Shown: piece after piece, positions 1-11,017 of the stretch
Layout: each line of letters begins with the position of its first letter
Numbering within the stretch: the stretch's first letter is position 1
Origin: Echria macrotheca
Taxonomy: Eukaryota; Ascomycota; Sordariomycetes; Sordariales; Schizotheciaceae
Direction: 5' to 3'
Assembly (NCBI GenBank): GCA_030411725.1
Contig: MU839835.1
Location: forward strand, 1,426,001-1,490,000
DNA length: 64,000 nt
Notes under the pieces: generated by a model
Seen by the model: the letters and a program-made list of their open reading frames with translations, nothing else
Databases searched by the model: none
What the model was told of the DNA's origin: nothing
Made by a program: the position numbers and the translations under genes

Positions 1-744
1 TGGATACGGATTCTGCTCGCTTCAATTGGTCCTCGTCCTCGCTGTCGTCGCGGTCGCGGTTTCGCTGCGGTGGGTGGCTTACACCATGGTCCGTGCGCAC
101 AGCGGAAATTACCGCCAAGTGCCCGGGGTTTTGCAGCTATTCCAAAGCGCCAAGCCATGTTACCTTTCCCATGCTTAATTCGACCACAAGCAGCGACATT
201 CTCTCGATCCAGGACATTGAGCTCATGATTAACCGCACAGTGGCCGAACAGTTACCTCACCTTCTCGCGACATGTTCATGAGAAAACGGGTCTGACCTGG
301 GGCACTGGGGCACCCAGCCAAGCAGAAGCAGCACACCAAGACCTTGTGTTTGATCTCGATACTAGGAACGAGCCCATCACTAATGCCGGATGTCGATGAT
401 CTGGTTCTCGATCAGAGTAACTGTATCTTGCACTTGGAACCGCACAGCCTCTACTGTGACGGTATTCAGGCTTTCGGAAGAATCACTTTAAAAGTCACAA
501 AGCGATCACCAACAGTGGCATATCAAGTAGGGGGAAGTCGGTCGTGATTCTCTAGCTATCAGAACCACATTAGGTGTTATGTAAAAGTACAGTCCTCCAG
601 ATGTGCCCAGGTTTGATGTTCACCCAAAGCATCATCACACCAACGCCGATCCCAATCCTCCCAAAGTATCCCCTTGCGACTCCAACCCGATTTCATTCAG
701 ACCATGACCGGGCGCCGAAGAGGGGATGTGAAATGTGGCTGAAT
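1..744. other. Gene-poor left edge
   Basis: No complete gene is recognisable here. Only a short stretch at 165-281 resembles a known family and is listed separately. The remainder has only short open frames interrupted by stops. It includes the 3' flank of the leftward grg-1 gene. Confidence 0.5.
165..281 (+). pseudogene. Possible relic of a fungal transcription-factor middle region
   Basis: The open frame here reads ILSIQDIELMINRTVAEQL and stops soon after. It resembles the conserved LSxQDxELMHHWT-type segment found shortly after the linker in many Zn2Cys6 regulators. No zinc cluster is visible upstream inside the window and the frame is broken downstream, so at best this is a fragment of a decayed gene or one cut by the window edge. 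The match is short and comes from pattern recognition alone. Confidence 0.22.
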
Positions 745-1015
745 TTAGTGCATAGCCTGCTGCTTGTGGCTCTCAGCCGAAGCGTCGTGCTTCGACTCCT
801 TAGCCTTGTCGGAGATGGCATCGCCAGCGGCCGAGAGGCTGTGAGGAGAGTTAGCCCGAGCTCGACGAGACAGTGAAGACAGAATATGCTTACCGGTCAG
901 TGACACCAACGTTGGAGTCCTTGGCCACGTTCTTGTTGGCCTCCTTGGAAGCCTCGTGGGAAGTGCCCTGGATCTTGTCCGAGACGTAGTTGCCGGCGTT
1001 CTTGATGGTATCCAT
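745..1015 (-). CDS. grg-1: Glucose-repressible / clock-controlled protein GRG-1 (CCG-1)
   Basis: Two exons (1015-894 and 838-745) joined over a 55-nt GT-AG intron encode 71 residues, the length of Neurospora GRG-1/CCG-1. The product starts MDTIKNAGNYVSDKIQG, continues with ASKEANKNVAKDSNVG, and after the splice gives RLSAAGDAISDKAKESKHDA. This is the repeated Lys/Ala/Asp-rich hydrophilic pattern of the family. In Neurospora the gene is abundantly transcribed, repressed by glucose and under clock control, and its biochemical role is unknown. The 5' leader is A/C-rich and follows a TATATAA box, as in highly expressed fungal genes. The ATG was chosen because it starts the conserved MDTIKNA sequence. 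Confidence is high for identity; regulation is inferred from the family. Confidence 0.93.
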
Positions 1016-3305
1016 TTTGGTTGATGGGGGGTTTGTGAAGTTGTTTGTTTGTTGTGAGTTGCTTGTGATTGTGTATTTGAGAGTGTGTGTTGTGATGAAG
1101 AAAAGAATTGGGATCTGGGAGCAGGAGAAGGCGAGTTATATAGACGACTGGATCGAGATCTCTGGGCCCAGGGGTCAGAGGTCGAGCAAACGGAACGGCG
1201 AGCTGTCAGGTGAAGCACGACGTCATTGCTGTTTCCATCCAGACCCTCTGGCAGGCGCGCAGGCAACTCCCCCACGAATGACGCGGCGCAATGGCGGCGA
1301 GGAAGGCGCGTTCACAGGATGGAATCAAAGAGCTTGCCGCTGCCTGCGCGCGTCGCCGTAGTTGCCCCGCAGCTTGCAACACCCGCAACCCTGAAGTCAT
1401 TCATGACGTCAGTTGAGGGCCTGCTGAAGGAGGTACCTCTGCGCTAGCAGCTCACATGGGCCATATCGCGATGGATCCAGAAAGCTTGAGCCAATTTGCG
1501 TGGGGCTCCTGCAAACTGCAAACCGCAAACGGGAAGCGTCCCCTTGCAGCAGAGAGCCACGGGAGTCCCGTCTGGACAGCACGGCTAGGTCCGACCTGGT
1601 CCCATCAATCGGTCGAGTGCAACTCAACTGGCGAGGCAGGAACCCGCAATGGCCTAGATTCTGTCGCCTTCCTCAGTCTTGACTTCAGCCTTCGCTTGGG
1701 TCTTGCCATTGAAGTCCTCAACGGCACCGTTGAAAGCGACGTCAGACAGGCCCGACGTAAACGGAAAGGCCTGTCCACAACTCCCGAACCCCTCGATTCA
1801 AACCCCTGTCAGTGACGCAGATGTGGATCCCTTCTGCCACATTTCGGGAATTTGATTGGCTCCTGCTTGCCAGACTGCATGCAGAATGACGAAACCACTT
1901 TTTGTGGGGTAGAGCCGCCTTCAACTGCCCAGACGTGCCAGACTTGCCCCTCAACGCCAAAGTGGACATGAACACCTGCGCTACGGGAAGCAAAGTATTC
2001 CCTCGTGACTTTCAAGCTGCGCTGCGGAGAGCTGTTTCAGGCTAATGGAACGCTGCACCATGATGCAAGGTGTCACGGTTCGAGAGAGCGGCTGACACGC
2101 CTGTCAAGACGGCAACGCGTTATTCGAGCCAGTTACGACAAGGAATCCACCATAGCGGGCCTCTGGATCAAGATGAATCGGCGATCTCACCCGCAGTGGG
2201 AACTTGTAAACGGTCAATCCGATCGGACGGCGGGTGCCAACCCACCACCGCCGGAGCTTTGTGTCCGCCGAGGTGCTCCATCCGGCCCGGCAACGGACAC
2301 CGACCTCTGGAGCCGCATGTGACCGCAGCTGCTTACAAACTTTTGTGGGCTTTATGGAACTCTCACATGGCTCTCCATCCCTATCAGTAATGTAGATCCG
2401 CGAAGAGGCCCAACTGCCGAGCACAACTGTGCGTTGTATCTGAACTGCCCTTCAGTAAGTTCCTCAATTGGGAGCCGCATCCTGTTGGTTTCGTAAACGA
2501 CTCCAAGTTTAACCAAGATCACGCCACTCTCGTATTTTTGGATGCTATCCTGCCCGGGTTACAGTTCCAGCACCGTGTACACCAGCGCTTCAACTACACC
2601 CATGTCGGTGGTAGACAATTGGACAACTAAGATTAGAGCGGGCCTCCTCGTTTATTTGTATACACCCCTTTTCCACTTTTGGGTTTAAGTCAAGACCCAG
2701 GAAACATTGATCAAGACTACTTAGCCTCTGGCCATCCAGCGAGACACAATAATTTTTGCTATCGCCAACACAACATCCCCCAATCTCCGTCTCAGTCATG
2801 CCTCCCCACGGACGCACGCAGGATCGTCATTGTTGGTACGCCGAGACTGCCGTAATACGTTGCCGAGACCTGCTGTCGCTCTGCCATAAACTCTAGGCAC
2901 CAGGGTCTGAGGAAGGAAACAATACCAGTCAACAGGCTACCCCCTAACGACGCCGAATTTACGTTAGAATCGGCATTGTGATCGTTCAGGGAGGTAGAAA
3001 GGTGTGTCTCTTGCCCCTATTCTCAAATCTTGTTCCACCCGAAATCCCGAGTCGGATTCGCCTGTTCAACACTGTACTATCACCCCAGGCATCGCCATGG
3101 TTCTGTCACTTGCTGCTTGCCCAAGGTTTCTGGTGTGTTTTATACTATTTTCTCCTGTCGTCTACCTCGATTCGGCCCGGTGTAAATCCCACGTCGCCTC
3201 CAGATATAATCTGGTATGCATATCCCAGGCCAAACATCAAATATCTCTTAGTTCTTTTGTCTGGGGACAACGCGGCGGAAACAGGCGGTTTCAGTGGGCC
3301 GCTGT
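1016..3305. other. Intergenic, no gene recognised (grg-1 leader and promoter at its left end)
   Basis: The first roughly 300 bases are the grg-1 leader and promoter. The rest up to the eL43 stop codon has overlapping short frames on both strands. None carries a recognisable domain, consistent codon use or a plausible splice structure. I see no gene here. Confidence 0.5.
1136..1174 (-). promoter_or_regulatory. grg-1 core promoter: TATA box and STRE-like site
   Basis: On the minus strand a TATATAA box lies at 1142-1136, about 121 nt before the grg-1 ATG. An AGGGG stress-response-element core (plus strand 1170-1174) lies just upstream of it. STREs are known stress-activator sites in fungi and would fit the regulation of this family. 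Function here is inferred. Confidence 0.5.
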
Positions 3306-3776
3306 TTACGATGAAGACGGCTTCAGCTCCTCCTCCAGGGCTCGAAGGCGGCGAATAGTGGCGCGCGAGGTTGCTGCGGCCGGAGTACTAGGCAGCGGTC
3401 AGACCAGTGTCTACCAAACTGATATTTCAGAACTTACCCGAATACGTACGCACCGCCAGCAATAGTCTTGTGGCAGCGGCGGCACTCCCAGATTCCAGAA
3501 GCAACTCTCTTGACGGTATTCTTGCCGCAGAAAGTGCTGTATCGGGCATCCCAGATATCAGTGACGGGAACGGCCGAAGAGCACGTTGATGAGGCGACCT
3601 ACCAGAGGTATTTGGCATGTTGTGTGGTGTCGAGTCGCTTCATCTGCTTCCGCAGGGACGCTCCATACCGATTGCCATACCTGCCGGCAATGCCGACCTC
3701 TGCCGGAGCATTAGCCTTCGCCGTGAATCCTCTGCTGGCAGGAATCGGTGTACTTGCTCTTCGTTCGCTTCGACAT
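3306..3776 (-). CDS. rpl43: 60S ribosomal protein eL43 (L37a family), diverged copy with four exons
   Basis: Exons 3776-3758, 3699-3603, 3536-3438 and 3387-3306 join into 98 residues beginning MSKRTKKVGIAGRYGNRYG. The eL43 hallmarks are present: YGASLRKQMKRL, QHAKY, the zinc-ribbon cysteines in LCTFCGKNTVKR and WECRRCHKT, then GGAY, TPAAA and TIRRLR. Every splice restores these motifs in frame. Intron 1 is a GC-AG intron (GCAAGT donor, CTAAT branch point). Oddities are several substitutions at usually near-invariant places (VFG before TPAAA, RLDTT) and a longer tail, EEELKPSSS, where the family normally ends within a few residues of RRLRE. This may be a second, diverged paralogue rather than the main gene. 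Known role of the family: structural component of the large ribosomal subunit in the cytoplasm. Confidence 0.85.
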
Positions 3777-6081
3777 AGTTGGTGTGGCGTTGACAGTGGT
3801 CGTTTGCAAATTTGGGTGCTCGCGATGCTTGGTGCTGCGCAGAGTCGGCGTTTGTGTTGCCGGAAAGTCAAAGGAAACAGTCGTGGAAGACTCAGAAACG
3901 CAAACGGCGTGAAAAGCTAGTTCACAAATTTCTAGCATTCATCTGTTCTTGAGGAAAGACCGACTACGCACTAGGTGCCAACCATCTGCAGGAGCTCCTG
4001 CCCAGAATAGCTCTTGAGAACAGGCTCACCCTAGATCAGCCCGCATCTGTTCTGGAGGGCTAGAATCGGCATTTCACGAAAGCCTGGGGATGAATTTGCT
4101 TGATCAACCCTCTATCCATCATGGTGTGGATGATGCCTTCATCCGCACTACAACACGGGGCTGTCAATCAGAGACGCTCATAGCAACAACACCTATCCAA
4201 GGATGGGAGAGAATGCTGCCGGGGGACCCCATGTTTCTGGTCGTCCTGCTCAAATTTCTGTGACCGCTTACAGAAGTCTAGGTTGATGCAGACCCGTATC
4301 GTTGGAGCCTCTCTGCTTACACGATCTTGCCGTTAGGCAGATACCCTTCCCTTATTAGAGTCACATCGTGTTAGCACGTTTCTGAAGAACAACGGGTCCT
4401 CCACCCGGTTGAAGTTGAAGTTTCAAAACTACTGCAACAGGCATGGACATTATTGGACCTCTCTGCTGAGCTTCAACCCACCACGTTTGCAACAACCAAC
4501 TGATTTCTCGCAGATTTGTCGGTTTGTTGTTAGAACCTCCGTCTTTTGTCTAGAGCCAACGCCCGACCGGGATTCCAGGTTTGCATGCATCATCCGGTGA
4601 AGCAGGTTGCATCTGACCACATCTGAGATATCTGTTTTGTGAAGGGAACAGAATGCCAGTCCAGCCTATGGCCGCCTCTGAGCCCCATTTTTCCGCCGCG
4701 TCCCCCACGGCGGATCAAAGGTGCAAACCGAGATAACCAAACTCAGACGCCCGGATAGACGAACACAGTCGTAGTGGAGCATTGCTCGGCTCGCCCGCTT
4801 TGCCTGTCGCCCGCTCCAACACCACTGGTGTTGAGTAATTTCCTCATGTAGCCGGTCGCAGTTGCGCCTGCTGCGGTCCCTTCACGTCAACCATGACAGG
4901 CCTCCCGATTTTCTCGGCATCATGCTCCGAGAGGCCGTTCCAAAGCTATCCGAGCCCAAGAGCCACAAGGAAGCCTCACTTCCTCGGCTGTCACGTGCCC
5001 CTTGGGCACCGTCAGTCTGACATCCGCGGGAAGACAAGTATGTGTTTGCAGGCGGAAAGTCGAATATGTATAGGTCCGATGGTTCCCACGTGTGATTGCC
5101 GCGCCGTCAGATTTGGGCCGTGGAGATGGCGATGTCGGGAGGCCCAAGGGACGTGGCATCCGCGATTGGAAAAGGAATCAACATCTCCCCAAAAGGCGTA
5201 GCCCGATTTCTGCATGCACTCAAAGTCAGTTTGGGAAAAGCTCCATTAAGGGTCCTCCAATCTCTGAAGAAACTCGAATCGCCGGCTGTGCGGAGGCCCT
5301 ATTTATCAACAGGACCAAAACATTGCCTTCGAGCGTTTGTCGCGGCTCAAAATCTCAGTGTGGTTCGAGAACGAAGGTGGTCCGTGCACAAGCCTCCCCC
5401 GCCACCATGTCGGCATCTCGTCATTCCCCTCACCGCCCATCTGCAAGGGTAGTTGAGGAGGGGGAGGTTCGGCAAGCGGCGGATATGGGATCAACGATAG
5501 AGAAAACGGGAGATGACCGGATTATTTATGTTGAAGTCATTTGAAAGCTTCTTGATAATAAGCGGAAAACAGCTTCTAGAATCTCGTTCGCGCAAGGCAT
5601 CGTCTGAAAGGTGCTGACTTGCGCCCGTGACACCCCAGCAGAGAACGACGCATTGCCTGCGTCACTTGTCAAGTGGTCCCTGGAAGCCGATAGGTCCGCC
5701 ATCGAACCTTCTACAAGCTCAAAGAGACCACACCACGCAGCACCAGGGCCAAAGCATTTTACGCCCTCTTGTCATTCTTCCGCGGCCAGTGACAGATTCT
5801 TTCTTTCATCTTTCTGCAAACCTTGTTTGCAATTGTAACCTCAGCCATCTGCAAAAGTCTGCGACGCACTACCACACTGCATCTACGAGAGCTTCCTCGA
5901 AGAGAGGGGTACTCATTACTCCGATTCTCGTAAATTGTACCGAGTTACAGCTACACAATCACCTGTTTCCCGGTCATCTGATCTGAGACACACGATCCGA
6001 CCACCGCGACTTTTAAATACCGCGCGATACCCCATCCTCGGTCAATCACTGCTAAGACAGAAAACCTAAATCAACAACAGG
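3777..6081. other. Intergenic, no gene recognised
   Basis: The left end is the eL43 upstream region and the right end the Sis1 promoter and leader. Between them only short frames exist. The minus strand at about 4380-4060 has several GT/AG-like signals around short peptide pieces, but I cannot build a convincing gene from them. Confidence 0.45.
5574..5581 (+). promoter_or_regulatory. Heat-shock-element-like palindrome upstream of the Sis1 gene
   Basis: TTCTAGAA is a perfect tail-to-tail pair of HSF half-sites (TTCnnGAA). It lies about 500 bases before the Hsp40 start codon. SIS1-type genes are classical Hsf1 targets, so the placement is sensible. One 8-bp match can occur by chance. Confidence 0.35.
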
Positions 6082-7362
6082 ATGGTGAAAGAAACAAAAC
6101 TCTACGACCAGCTGGGCGTCAGCCCTTCTGCCACCCAGGATGAGATCAAGAAAGGCTACAGGTAAGCTGATTCCCCATATCGCCCGGGTCTTATTTTCTG
6201 TTAGAGACCATTCCCAGGGCGACTTTTGCGTTTTGGCGGCGGGCTCGGTGGTTTACCGTCCCGCTAACATAGCGTCATCGCATGCTAACCCCTCACTTAG
6301 GAAGATGGCCCTAAAATGGCACCCGGACAAGAACAAGGACAACCCGGAGGCCGCCGAAAAGTTCAAGGAGTGTTCTCAAGCCTACGAGATCCTGTCCGAC
6401 CCCGAGAAGCGCAAGACTTATGACCAATTCGGACTCGAGTTCATTCTGCGGGGCGGCAACGTACCCCCGCCCGATGCCGGACCGAATCCATTTGCGCAAG
6501 CCGGCGCCGGTGCTGGCGGCGGTATGCCTGAGGGGTTCGCATCGTTCTTTGGCGGTGGTGCTCCCGGCGGCGGTGGCAATACTCGGTTTTCGTCGTACGG
6601 CTTCAGTTTTACGGACCCGAACGATTTGTTCCGGAACACGTTCCGCGAAGGGGGATTGGGAGGGGATGCCTTCGAAGACCTGCTATTCAACGCCGCACGA
6701 GGACAAGCAGGAGGCGGTGGTCGTCGGATGCGGGGCTCGTTCGGTGAGAGCATGCCCCGTCAACGACAACCAACACCAGAGGTGACGACAGTTGAACGCG
6801 CCCTGCCCGTCTCTCTTGAGGATCTGTACCAAGGTGTGACGAAGAAGATGAAGATCAAGCGCAAGACATTTGACGACTCAGGCAAGAGGATAACCACAGA
6901 TACGGTCTTGGAGGTGCCTATCAAGCCGGGTCTCAAGAAGGGCAGCAAAATTCGGTTCAAGGGGGTCGGGGATCAGGAAGAGGGCGGACAGCAGGATCTG
7001 GCGTTTGTTGTCGAAGAGGTAAGCTGCACATGATACCTTGAATGTGGCCGAGATACTAACGATTTTAGAAACCGCACCCACTCTTCGTCCGCGACGGCGA
7101 TGATTTAATCCACACGATCGATCTCGATCTGAAGGAGGCGCTGACCGGCTGGAAACGAACTGTCACCACTATTGATGGCAAGAGCTTGAGCATCGAAAAG
7201 ACAAACCCGACGCAGCCAGGCAGCTCCGACACATACCCGGGTCTCGGCATGCCAATTTCCAAGAAGCCAGGACAACGCGGCAACTTCATTGTCAAGTACA
7301 ACGTCAAGTTCCCGACAAGTCTGACGGCACAACAGAAGCAAAAGTTGCGGGAGATCCTCTAA
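6082..7362 (+). CDS. SIS1: Type II Hsp40 / DnaJ co-chaperone, Sis1/Psi1 family
   Basis: Exons 6082-6161, 6301-7018 and 7069-7362 encode 363 residues. Both introns have CTAAC branch points. The N-terminal J domain (about residues 4-70) has the catalytic HPD at 34-36 in KWHPDKNKDN. A Gly/Phe-rich region follows (about 80-185), then the client-binding beta domains from about 195 to the end, with the typical VSLEDLYQGVTKKMKIKRK. There is no Cys-rich zinc centre, which places it in class II (DNAJB) rather than class I. The length fits Sis1/Psi1. The family stimulates the Hsp70 ATPase in cytosol and nucleus and is essential in yeast. It lies head-on with no co-transcribed partner. The start codon sits directly before the conserved KLYDQLGV. 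Confidence 0.93.
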
Positions 7363-8566
7363 GCCTGCCGGGATTGCAGCTGGTGTGATTCTGAATGGAA
7401 CAACACCAAGGAAGAGGCTCCGGGTGAGGCCTTGGATCTCTCGTTGTAGGAGCGGTACATATCACGACATGGGCGGCGTTGGGGGTTTATAGTGGTTTTC
7501 CTGTGTGTTAGGGCTACGGGGGTTATGAGCTGGGGTCGGTAGCATTGAGTCTAGGACGGTGGTTTTCCACGAGACTGGTAATGACATGGTCAACTTATAG
7601 AGTATCAACTTGCTGGTGCTAGACGGTGGATGTTGGGTAGCCGGCACTTGTAGGGAATCTTAGCAGCATGCGAGTCTGGGGGTTCCTCAGGGACCACTCC
7701 CGTCGGATAGGGCCTTGCCGGCCATACACTACTTGCTTGTCAACCGCACTCTAGTGTAATGTAGCTAGATAGAAACCAGGGTCCCCTGGCCCCGGAAGAG
7801 GGGCAAGAGGGGTCGTGAGACTCAATGTCCGTGTGTCCCACCGTTCCTGAGTTGACATGTCTGCTTAACCTCGAGTTGAGCCTTACCTACCGGAGATGTG
7901 ATTCCGTTTGTCATTTCACAGCCTCGAACCGATAAAACACCAATACTACGAATTAAATAGCTCATCAACATGACTTTATCTCAGTATGCTACACTTTGTT
8001 CTTGCAATGGCTCGGGAAGGACGGAATAAGCAGACAACAAGTCACATAGACGAGGGGGAGTCCCTGCCCCACCTCGATGACGAAATGATCGACACTTGCT
8101 GCGGCTTCTGCGACTGGGAGAGAGGGGAAGGGTCCAACTATTTCCCCTTAACCGAGATCTTTCCTGGATGTTGCTGAAGTGTTTATGCCGGTGAACCAAG
8201 GAAAGGGTTCCTTTTCGGGAATTTGCATTGCCCTGGTTGTTCTTGGCTTGTTCTTTGCGTTAGTAGTACGAATACAAAACGTCGAAAGGTCCGCGTCCCT
8301 CTTGCTCAAGAGACGGGGAGATTCTCAGGTACCTTACGACAAATATAGACTACACAGTAGCGTGCTTTTGCTAGGGAAGCAGCAGGGAAACAGATTGATT
8401 CTGTTCTGTTCTTTTCTTCGAATTCGGGCGCAGGTCTGTCTCGCAATCCAACCGTGTCAAGGGCTGTCAAGGGATAATCGCTTTGTCTCTATCTCCTCTA
8501 TCTACGATCCAACATTACCTGACTTGACTTGCAAACTATACACATCAGAAATTATAAACAATCACA
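7363..8566. other. Intergenic between Sis1 and the HAD phosphatase
   Basis: This contains the Sis1 3' flank and the promoter and leader of the HAD gene. Only short frames are present, one of them with a hydrophobic stretch at 8209-8270. Nothing supports a further gene. Confidence 0.5.
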
Positions 8567-9388
8567 ATGGGCGAGGTACACCAATTATCCCCTCTTTCAA
8601 CTGCAACACGAGAGAGCCTGGAAGGCTAATAAGAGAGAAACATACAGCAACGCAAGATCACAACGCTGCTCCTAGACTGCGACAACACGCTCGTCCTCTC
8701 GGAGGAACTCGCCTTCGAGGGCTGCGCCGACCTGATCAACGAGATCGCGCGGTCGAAGAATGTGCCGCTCGAGCAGCCCTTCACGGGCGAGACGCTGATC
8801 GTCGAGTTCGTCGGGCAGAACTTCCGGGGCATGATGGTGTCGCTGCAGGAGCGCTACGGCTTCGAGATGACGCCGGCCGAGCTGGACGACTACGTCCGCC
8901 GCGAGGAGGACGTGGTGATCGCCAAGCTGAAGGAGAAGTTGGCGCCGTGCCCCGGGGTTGATGCGGTGCTGGAAAAACTGGCGGCCGAGGGGCGGTACAC
9001 GCTCGCGGTCGTGAGCAGCTCGGCGCTGCGCCGCGTGCGGGCGAGCATCGAGAAGGTCGAGCAGGACAAGTACTTTGGGGACAGGGTGTACAGCGCCGCG
9101 ACGAGCCTGCCGAAGCCGACGAGCAAGCCGGATCCGGCTATCTATCTGCATGCGATGAAGGAGCTGGGGAAGACGGCTGGGGAGTGTGTCGCTGTCGAGG
9201 ACAGCAAGAGCGGGACGCTCAGCGGGACGAGGGCTGGGATCAAGGTGATTGGATATGTTGGGCCGTATTCGGAAAAGGAGAAGCCCAAGATGGAGAAGAT
9301 CTTGACTGAGGCGGGTGCGGTCGTCATCATGCGCGACTGGAGCGAGTTTGAGGACTGCTTGGCCAAGATCGAGAGCGGGAGTGTCTAG
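8567..9388 (+). CDS. HAD-superfamily hydrolase, phosphoglycolate-phosphatase-like
   Basis: A tiny first exon (8567-8575, encoding Met-Gly-Glu) joins over a 72-nt intron with a CTAAT branch point to 8648-9388, giving 249 residues. Motif I is LLLDCDNTL, with nucleophile Asp13 and acid/base Asp15. Motif II is VVSSS, the motif III lysine is in SKPDPAIYL, and motif IV is AVEDSKSG. The helical cap between motifs I and II is the alpha type of the phosphoglycolate/beta-phosphoglucomutase-like group. Such enzymes hydrolyse small phosphate esters, often sugar phosphates, in the cytosol. The substrate cannot be read from sequence. The short first exon is supported because GAG joins CAA in phase and continues into the conserved strand. 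It is convergent with Rit1. Confidence 0.88.
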
Positions 9389-9518
9389 AGTTGCTCCTTG
9401 GAACTGGAGGAACCGCATAGAGAAAGGAAGGTTGGAAGTGTTGAGAAGAACGGATTCGGACATGTCACTTGACTAGAGATAGAGAAAGAGGAGATAGGGG
9501 CCGGGTGGTTAGAGGTTA

Positions 9519-11017
9519 TCATTTTCTCCAATCCATTAAGAAGCTATTTACGCTCTGGAGTGTGGACCGACTTGGATTTGCACCAGGCATAGCGGTCATG
9601 ATCTTTCCCAGCTTCGCCCTGATAGACGTCTTGTTGAAACTGGGTTGGCTACCCACAGGCCTGAGGGTTCCGGGGGTATCAAAGCACCAACATAGAAGCG
9701 CGAGGGCCACTCCGACGGACAAGTCCTTACCGGTTTCGCAGAGTATCACGATCCTCTTGTCCAGTCCGTCTGTGTCCGTAGAGCTTACCAGATACTGCCA
9801 TGCAAACTCGCAGATCCGAGGCAAAGCTTCACGCAGTGCACGGCTCGCCGCTTTGCTTTTTCCAACAATCATATCCAGGTGAAGAGGTTGTACTTCACCA
9901 GCGTCTTCTTCACCGACGTTGGGTCTCAGGGTAATCGTGCACGCCCCAGAGGCGAGCGAGGGTTGCAGAGCCACGAGAGTGCCGACATCAAGGCATGGCG
10001 CCACTTGGTGAAGCTCCGGAGTCGTTCCGTCGCCGGTGTCCTTGGACGACATCAGAGACTCGATCAGGTCTGGCAGTTCTTGCTCTGGAGTGGCCAGCAG
10101 TTGGTCCGCATGTCTCCAGAACATTTGTGCCGTGAGACCATGTGCCCAGTTTTCGGTGTCGTCTCCGGCGCCCTGGATATAGCCGCCCTCGCCGATTTCG
10201 ACTCCGGTGCCCGCCACACGGCGGGAACTGGTACAGCATACCACGGGATGATATGCTTCGGACACTTTCTTGATGGGTTCTGCCGAGATGTCGTCCTCCT
10301 GCGTAATCCAGAGCGGGCGAAGTGGCTTGGCGAGGTACTTCCGGAGAGCTTCGACATACAAATTGAGGGCATTAAAAGATTCCAGAAACTCGGGAATTCT
10401 TGCCTCCATCTGGCTCTTCTCCGAGTCGGATACCACATGGGGAGGGACATGGAGGGCGTGTGATGCTTGTTCGTCTGGAAAGAGCGCGCGGTTGAGAACG
10501 CACGCCCAGACTGGGACGGTCTTGCTCAGGGCGTCGGGCATCCCTGGGAGGTCAGCTGTTTCTGGTGGTAGATGGAAAACAGAAAATGATAGGGTACAAA
10601 CGTTTTCCTCTGCGAGTAGAGTCCACGATGATGCAGCTGGCTTTGGGGTCAGCATGTGGAGAAATATTAGAACGAATACCAGACTGACCCATCGTGACGC
10701 CCGACCAGCTCGAGAAGATTCAAGTTGAGTCGCCTCGTGCTAAACTTCCACTGGCCGGTATGGCCATCGGTACTCTTGAAATAGGCGGATGCAGTCTTGA
10801 GCTCGGGGTCGATGTACCAACTGCCACAGCGCTCATTTGCGACCAGCGGGAGGCCGAGGATGTCATGAACTTCCCGGACAAACTCTGCATCTTGACAGAT
10901 AGAACGTAGCCGATTAGTTATGGACAGGTTGGACCTCTTGAGGTCGCCTAGGATCTTTGAGAAGCTGCTGTTGGCTTGGTCTGGGAAAATGACTTCGGAG
11001 AGCGATGGCAACGCCAT
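9519..11017 (-). CDS. RIT1: Initiator tRNA A64 2'-O-ribosylphosphate transferase Rit1
   Basis: Exons 11017-10689, 10636-10602 and 10543-9519 encode 462 residues. The 35-nt middle exon completes the conserved core: RHDGCIIVDSTRRGKRMPDALSKTVP spans both introns. Other family blocks are RSICQDAEFV, NERCGSWYI and AYFKSTDGHTGQW in exon 1, and GYIQGAGDDTENWAHGLTA with the phosphatase-like loop ILCETGKDLSVG near the C terminus. Rit1 attaches a phosphoribosyl group from PRPP to A64 of initiator methionyl-tRNA, which stops that tRNA from acting in elongation. The C-terminal half is a dual-specificity-phosphatase-like fold. Both introns have CTGAC branch points. The ATG follows a TATATATA stretch at 11030-11040. 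Confidence 0.92.

Noticed and set aside
4060..4400. Minus-strand string of short exon-like pieces ending near 4063 (for example MMDRGLIKQIHPQAFVK)
   Set aside because: Splice-like signals are present, but no order of exons gives a recognisable protein or keeps a frame beyond a few tens of codons.
8672..9463. 263-codon frame antisense to the HAD phosphatase
   Set aside because: Leu/Arg/His-rich shadow of a GC-rich exon; the plus strand has all four HAD motifs.
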